Positions 58,383 through 64,000 of a stretch of DNA of 64,000 bases are shown here, piece by piece. Positions within the stretch are counted from its first letter, which is position 1, and each line of letters starts with the position of its first letter. A program made the translations under genes and the position numbers. The DNA comes from Astrocystis sublimbata. Taxonomy: Eukaryota; Ascomycota; Sordariomycetes; Xylariales; Xylariaceae. Below the pieces are notes generated by a model. The model was not told the DNA's origin and made no database searches. It was given only the letters and a program-made list of their open reading frames with translations. The stretch spans positions 514,345-578,344 of the forward strand of contig JAJNNY010000022.1 in NCBI GenBank assembly GCA_022453515.1, written 5' to 3'.

Positions 58383-59400
58383 TATTGATATTGAAAAGAC
58401 CTTTGAGAGGAAAGGAAACAAGACAAGTGTGTGTTGGGATTCGACGCTCGCCCGATGCGATCCTTAAAGCTATGATTCTGAGAGCGATGGCCTCATACTT
58501 GATCATGTCCAGGTATTGGGAGAAGACAAACCAGCAGGCTTCTTGGCTTTCCCCCAAGGGCATAATAAGTTATTGTTGAAAATCGTATGCAGTGAACCCC
58601 AAATAATCCTATGCAACACACCCGCTTGTTCTCGAGGCTCCACTATATGTCCTACCCCAGAGTTCCAATGAGGCTTAGATGATGTCTATTTCGAGGCAAA
58701 GTACGTGACACCGATGTTCCTCCCTGGCACATATCACTTGCTGCTATCTTTAGCGATCTGAGATGTTGCGTCCTGGAGAGTAGTTGTCTGAAGAGGGATC
58801 TCAGACCAGAACCATTATTCTAGAGGTGGCTGTGTTGTTGAACACTCCCGCTGTCATCAGCATGCATCAGAGGCTTAAGGCTCGAATCGCCCATGTAGAT
58901 TACTAACATTGAGGCATTTCTATTGCGTGATCTATGAACAAATTAACCTGCAACATCAGACTACTAAGCTTCGTCAATATATTCTGCATTGCTCCAATGC
59001 ATAGCTGATCGAAAAATGAACAGTCGAGACTGTCCTCGGAGGCGCGGGGAATCGAGATGTTGCATACAAATGTTGAAGTGTTGGTATGGAAGCCTCAAGG
59101 ACTGGAAGTTCTGGCATCCAGAAATGGAGTCCCCCATACCACATTCGCCCCACATGCCAAGAGAACTTCAAATGAGCCACACCCCACAAAACCTGAGCAA
59201 GTTCATCAATTCCGGTCTTTTCGCAGCAATTACTATATAGTCAAGATAGTAAATGATGTAAAATTAAATAGCGTGTTTAACTGAATCTAATCGATACTAA
59301 CATCTTGATTTTGACTCCCTGAAACAGAAATTAAGTGACAGAAGGTGAACATTTACTATTAATAGAAGGCGATAAGTGTGGCGCGAGGTGTGGGAGCAAA
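58383..59400. other. Intergenic upstream of the C2H2 gene
   Basis: No gene supported. Base composition starts to shift towards AT near 59250. Confidence 0.5.
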
Positions 59401-61190
59401 ACGGAAGATTACGGTCAGAAATGGTCAATACGGTTGTACTATCCATGTTAAACGGATAAAATGCAGCTGTAACCCCTAGGGGGTATACCTAGCAGTACTA
59501 ATAGGATACACTCTAGTTTTTTTAAAAAAAAACAAAAAGAAATCGTCTCCCCTATAATAAAAATGCCTAAGCCAATCAAGGCCAGCCATCAGTGTCAACC
59601 CCGACTTCATTACTATAAGACTATATCGTGCAGTCTCCGAATACATAGACAGACAACAACCAACTGTTACACATATTACACATTTATGATAATAAACAAC
59701 TGATAATAAAGCATTTACAATCCTTCCCCTTAACGAGCAAGCATGCTGTTACCTCAAGGCATGCCAATTTCAGAGGAGGGATGAAATATATCCGCCTACT
59801 AATGACGGTTATATCCAGTATTATGTAGTACTCTAGGCTCGAAGACGAGTCTAGCGACATGGCTGTATTACAAATATAGGCAGGTGTGATGAGCACCCAA
59901 ATATACGTAGTCGGTAGAAAAGGGGGTTCGACCTCGTAAGAAGCCGTCTCGTCAACTTAGTTCACGCCTCCTAAGTAGAACTTTAGAAATAGAAGCAGTG
60001 AAAATTCATAACCTAAACCAGCCCATCCTTAGCTTCTATAAATACAACTCGCAATAACGAGATAGGTCTATGTTACCGCGGCTCTCCCCCCTTAACGTAG
60101 TTTATCTAAGGCAGACTTTATATATAGTTATTCTTAAAGCTATAAAGGATGTAAATACCCAAGCTAACTTCCAAAGCAGGGATGGGAACGTGGATCGGGT
60201 GCCTCCTGACTCTAGTTAGGGTCTTAAAGGCACAAAACGAGTCCGACCTAACTGCACCTACTTTACGGCGCTTACGACTTCTCATTTCCGGACTCGCCGA
60301 GAGCGAATAAAAATAACGAGGTAAGAATAAACATGATAGTCTTTTGCTACGTTATTAACCGGTTATCTGCCTTTTCGACCCCGGTACTCCTTAAGGAAGG
60401 ACTAAAACGCCTCGTAGCCGGATAATTAGACCTATAGACTAAATTAATAATGGTTTAGAGCTGAGTTCGTATAGTAATAAGTCCACTATAGGGTGAAGCC
60501 CCTTTACCCCTGAGCTATTTTAGCAGTATTTTTTGTCTCTGATATACCTTAATAGTCGATCTAATTTTAGGCGGCAGCACATAAGGCATTTTTGGCAATA
60601 AATAGCAGGATTGTCACCTTATAAAGAAAGCCTGTCTAACTAACCATGCCCCCCCCTATTCCAGGTGGCCAGGTCTACAGCCTTGGGAGGCGCGTAATAG
60701 AATCTTTTACCTATAAGGGATTTCGTAATTTGTAAGATAGATCTATCTTTAGTCGTGACTATAAATACCCCTAAAACCTGCCTGCGCGGAGGATGGTGTG
60801 TGTATGAAGCCCAGCCAGGGGATAATACCTTTCTGTTTAGGAGAGGGCCTCTGCTTATGGCTCTCTCGCATAGTCTCATCGTCTTATTGGTTTCTCTCTA
60901 AAGGAGAGTGACGTGGCTAGCTCACCCGCTTTAAAGGAAGCGCATTATAGAACGGCGGCAAGCAAGCGATCCTCTGTGTAGACAAATTAGCTTGCGAGCA
61001 ACCAGTCTTAGACGGCTTGGACGTTACCCCTAAAGTATGCCTTGGTAGGGGCAAGGCAGTCAGGCCGGACAGCGACCCAACCGCAGTAATGCGCTCCTTG
61101 TTTTAGAACTAGCCTCCTAAAAGGCAGTTCTTAGATTTAATATTAGAGGTATGCTTTAAACTTTGGTCTGGTCTACAGAGGCAGCTAAAG

Positions 61191-61639
61191 TGTTACGAAC
61201 TAATGCGACCCAAGTCGCAACCCGAGGGAAGGACCAACATTCACTCCGAATGTCACACGGTATCTAAGTCACGTGACCTGATGACTAGGGAATACAAAAG
61301 TACTAGATCACTGGCTCACGGTGATCCAGGCTCACTTAACTATCGTGAGCCTTTATCCTACTCTATAGGATCTTATATCTCCTTTGTCTATATAATAAAC
61401 AATCTCCTTTATATCTAGTTACTTTTTTTTAGCTCTTTAGCTATTAACTTCTTACCTTAATACACTTATTAACTTAAGATCTGGTCGCTATTTAGACTTT
61501 ATCTCTATATAGTAATAGGAGTACTTTATAAACCTCCCTAACGAACACCCTGTCCACGGTCTACTATTACCTGTAAATAAAGAACCCCCCGACGTGCTAA
61601 CTATATCTCTCAGATAATGTATAGCAGGTTCGTTACAAC
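61191..61639 (+). mobile_element. Probable LTR (449 bp) of a gypsy-type element
   Basis: The left end is TGTTACGAAC and the right end GTTCGTTACAACA, so it starts TG and ends CA with near-inverted termini. A purine-rich stretch just before the start (ACAGAGGCAGCTAAAG) could be a polypurine tract, which would make it a 3' LTR. No clear target duplication is seen, so it may be part of a decayed element and not a solo LTR. Confidence 0.5.
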
Positions 61640-62439
61640 AACACGCAGCTTCTAAGGACAGACCTCGGCATTCGAACCCGTATAGATCCCTTCCAACGCC
61701 GGTTGCACAAGTACCTATATGCTTTTTAATATTAGCGATTATCGAGAAACTACGAGGAATCGGCGGAGGCACCTAGGTCGACTCAGACGCATCTACGGTA
61801 GTCCTACCAAAACACTATCGCCACAGTAGAAGTCATTGGGCGTACTACCGCCATAATTACTACAGGTATCTTCTTCATTATCCCACTAGCTATTCTACCA
61901 CACTAATCCGGGGATACCTAGATTATGATTTTTTCGTTTTTTATTGTAGTGTTTGTTTTTATTATAACAGTTATATTAAAAGTTCTTAACTTAGAGATAA
62001 TAATAATAACTGCTGCTTATATAGCAGTGCTTGCCACGTTTATTTCTAACGTGTAAGGCGTAGTTATTAAGGTTTCTATAAGTAGATTTAGTTATTTATT
62101 ACAATAGATAATAATATATATATATCTTTAAACGAATATTTCAGAAGACAGACAAAATAACTATCGCTAAAGCCCGCTTTAAAGATGCCTTATCTTAACC
62201 TAGTAGACCCACTTGGCTATATCGGGAAGAATTAAAACATGATTACTCGGTCCGTCCTTTTTCTTTCGTTCCTTAATTTCTTTACCTATACTTGGGTGAT
62301 ATACGAGATTAATCTAAATTCTCTGATAGCTGTTCCTTTAGTTCTTAAAAATTCCGGACCTCTACCTCCTAACCTATAATCTCCTTATTATATTATTGTT
62401 TTAAGAAGCGTGTGCTCGCTTTTTATCGTTCTTAATACA

Positions 62440-63577
62440 GTAGGCGGTCACAAATACAGAAGGCGGTGTCTCACAGGGTAAAGCAGGTGGTAATAAAATA
62501 GGTAGGCGGTGTACAGTCGAGCAGTTACCGGGACGAGTTAAGTAAGCGGTGGGAACGAACTTTAATATCGAGTACGAAATTTTTGGAAATTAATAACGGT
62601 GAAGAGCGTAAACGTAGTCCCGAACGGTCAATTCAATAGCCTAGTGTACAGCGCATTGCCCAGTGCGCCTAAAAGGCACCATGGCGACCTTATGGCCCCA
62701 GGCGAAGGCATGGCTGACCAAACCACGAGAGCATGCCATATATATTAACAAGTACCTTCGAGACGCCCTCTTTTACGTAAAGCAAGCCTAGGATTAACCT
62801 ATCTTTTCTAATATAGTTAAATCGACTATTCTAGGAATACTGTCTTTAATTATAAAAATATAAAGCATACCTGATATCTGATCTATTTAAAAAACCCTAA
62901 ATATTATATAAAACGAAGTTAAAAAAGCCGTAAGTATTATATTATTTATTTTAAACGAGATAAGAGATATTATAGAATATATAAACGCCCAGCTATAAAA
63001 GGAACTCTAGGAAAGCGTAAAAAACGGAAACGAAGCTAAAAAGGCTGCAAGGGAGGCGACCGAAATAGGCAAGACAGTTATGGCTATAATAAAAAGAATT
63101 AAAAATAATAGAATACAGAACTATACAGCCGCTATGCCCTCCTATGCTACAATAGCCGCTAGGGGTCTAGCAATAAGTATATATAATATATAAAACTTTT
63201 AAATACTTTTTAAATAGATTTAAAAAAGATTATTATAAATATTAAAAACCTGTTAATTATTATAAACCTTAGAACTATAAACCCCTATAGCTTAAAAGCC
63301 TATATCGACTATAGTATTAAATAAAATAACGTTAAACACAAGCCATTATTGCACCCAAGCCATTGTTACACTTTTTAACCCTCTTTTTACATAATTATTA
63401 AAAAAACAATAATAATATAATTAAAACAGTTTAAATTAATTAGAATCGTTTTTTTAAAGGTTTCTATATCTATTTAACATGTTTGTGTATTATGCCCAGT
63501 ATTACCGCATATGCCACAATGTTGCGGACCGTTACGAGCCCTTTTTATAAAACGACTATTTTCGCTTTGGACTACCG
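62440..63577 (+). mobile_element. RIP-degraded Tad-type LINE: 5' region and ORF1
   Basis: The 5' region has five imperfect copies of AGGCGGT between 62451 and 62551. ORF1-like peptides follow, broken by stops: MATLWPQAKAWLTKPREHA near 62682, EAKKAAREATEIGKTVMAII and YATIAARGLAISIYN near 63030-63185, and INLRTINPYSLKAYIDYSIK near 63255-63320. Their order and wording match the gag-like ORF1 of Tad/CgT1-type LINEs. A possible damaged zinc-knuckle region lies at about 63490-63540. No reverse transcriptase is in the window. Confidence 0.65.
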
Positions 63578-64000
63578 TGTTACGAACCAATAAGGGCCGA
63601 CCAGTCGGGAAGGCCTAGTGCAGCCACTAAGCCAGATATGATGCGGAGTAGTGGAGCACGTATAGACGATATGCAAGTAAACCGTATAAGGGTTTACTAG
63701 GGAGCTCTGTTCGCTCTATAGAGCAAGGAGAGCAGCTCTAATAGCTCTATAGAGCAGATAAAGCTCGAGCTCTGTAAGCTCTACAGAGCATACAGAGTAT
63801 AGCAAGTATATAAAAAAAGGAAATACTATATAGCCTTAATAGTATTCCTATATATCTAGTCTTTCTTTATTTTACTATTTAATCTAAATATACTAATAGT
63901 TTTTAAAATAAAAGTAACTTTTTAATAACTTAATAAATAATATTTTATATTGCTTAGCGATCTTTTATTATAAGCTTAGCCCTTATTTTTAGGAATATAA
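63578..64000 (+). mobile_element. Second LTR-like end, nested in the LINE, cut by the window edge
   Basis: It begins TGTTACGAACCAATAAGGG, with nearly the same first 14 bases as the LTR at 61191 but different sequence after. It interrupts the LINE ORF1 remnant. It contains repeated GCTCTATAGAGC palindromes at about 63710-63795. The far end is outside the window. Confidence 0.45.
63708..63795. repeat. Repeated GCTCTATAGAGC palindromes
   Basis: CTCTATAGAGCA-type palindromic units appear at least three times (CTCTATAGAGCA twice, CTCTACAGAGCA once) within 90 bp in the LTR-like sequence. They could fold as hairpins or be regulatory repeats of the element. Confidence 0.7.

Larger units (their letters stand above)
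59400..64000. mobile_element. AT-rich, RIP-like transposon-remnant block
   Basis: By eye the sequence is much richer in A and T than the rest, with TA and AT runs, frequent stops in all frames and no ORF above about 95 codons. It contains LTRs and a LINE remnant (separate entries). This is what repeat-induced point mutation leaves in Pezizomycotina. It has no host gene I can see and continues past the right edge. Confidence 0.8.

Overview
The window reads as nuclear DNA of a filamentous ascomycete (Pezizomycotina, most likely Sordariomycetes). Genes are short-intron and GC-rich at third positions. Introns of about 45-120 nt carry GTAAGT/GTATGT-type donors and CTAAC-like branch sites. The proteins are fungal housekeeping families (KNR4/SMI1, UBP1, ALB1, TRAPP, exocyst). 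The right end is AT-rich, repeat-filled and broken by stops, as expected after repeat-induced point mutation (RIP). I could not run searches, so family names rest on motifs and recalled conservation.

Layout: 1-11564 has no gene I can support, only low-complexity tracts and many TACCTA/TAGGTA motifs. 11565-18016 holds ELP2 (Elongator), a small serine palmitoyltransferase-subunit-like membrane protein on the minus strand, and a secreted cysteine-rich protein. 21670-23404 is KNR4/SMI1 (minus). 28083-31362 is SEC8 (minus), divergent from valyl-tRNA synthetase (plus, to 35778). A relic of a PTR2 peptide transporter and a thioesterase-like hydrolase lacking its nucleophile serine follow. UBP1 (minus) and ALB1 (plus) are divergent at 38573-42313. 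A cytochrome P450 pseudogene lies at 42975-43785. MFAP1, POL12 (minus), a Sec14-domain protein and TRS31/TRAPPC5 occupy 45058-52364, followed by a small unknown gene, a tRNA-Thr(AGU), and a large seven-exon C2H2 zinc-finger gene at 54292-58382. From about 59400 to 64000 are decayed transposons: a Tad-type LINE ORF1 remnant and LTRs, one apparently nested in the LINE.

The genes do not form one pathway. Most are single-copy housekeeping genes for translation (ELP2, VARS, ALB1, tRNA), secretion (SEC8, TRS31, Sec14-like), replication and splicing (POL12, MFAP1), and cell wall (KNR4).

The most interesting object is a 403-bp element at 31938-32340 with 49-bp terminal inverted repeats and a perfect 9-bp target duplication. 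It sits inside what reads as the mitochondrial targeting extension of valyl-tRNA synthetase. A GTAACT donor in its left inverted repeat and a CAG just past its right end would splice it out in frame. It looks like a transposon acting as a new intron (an introner) in a dual-localisation leader. A second notable result is that four apparently separate ORFs plus small upstream exons join in frame into one 1,234-residue C2H2 zinc-finger protein.
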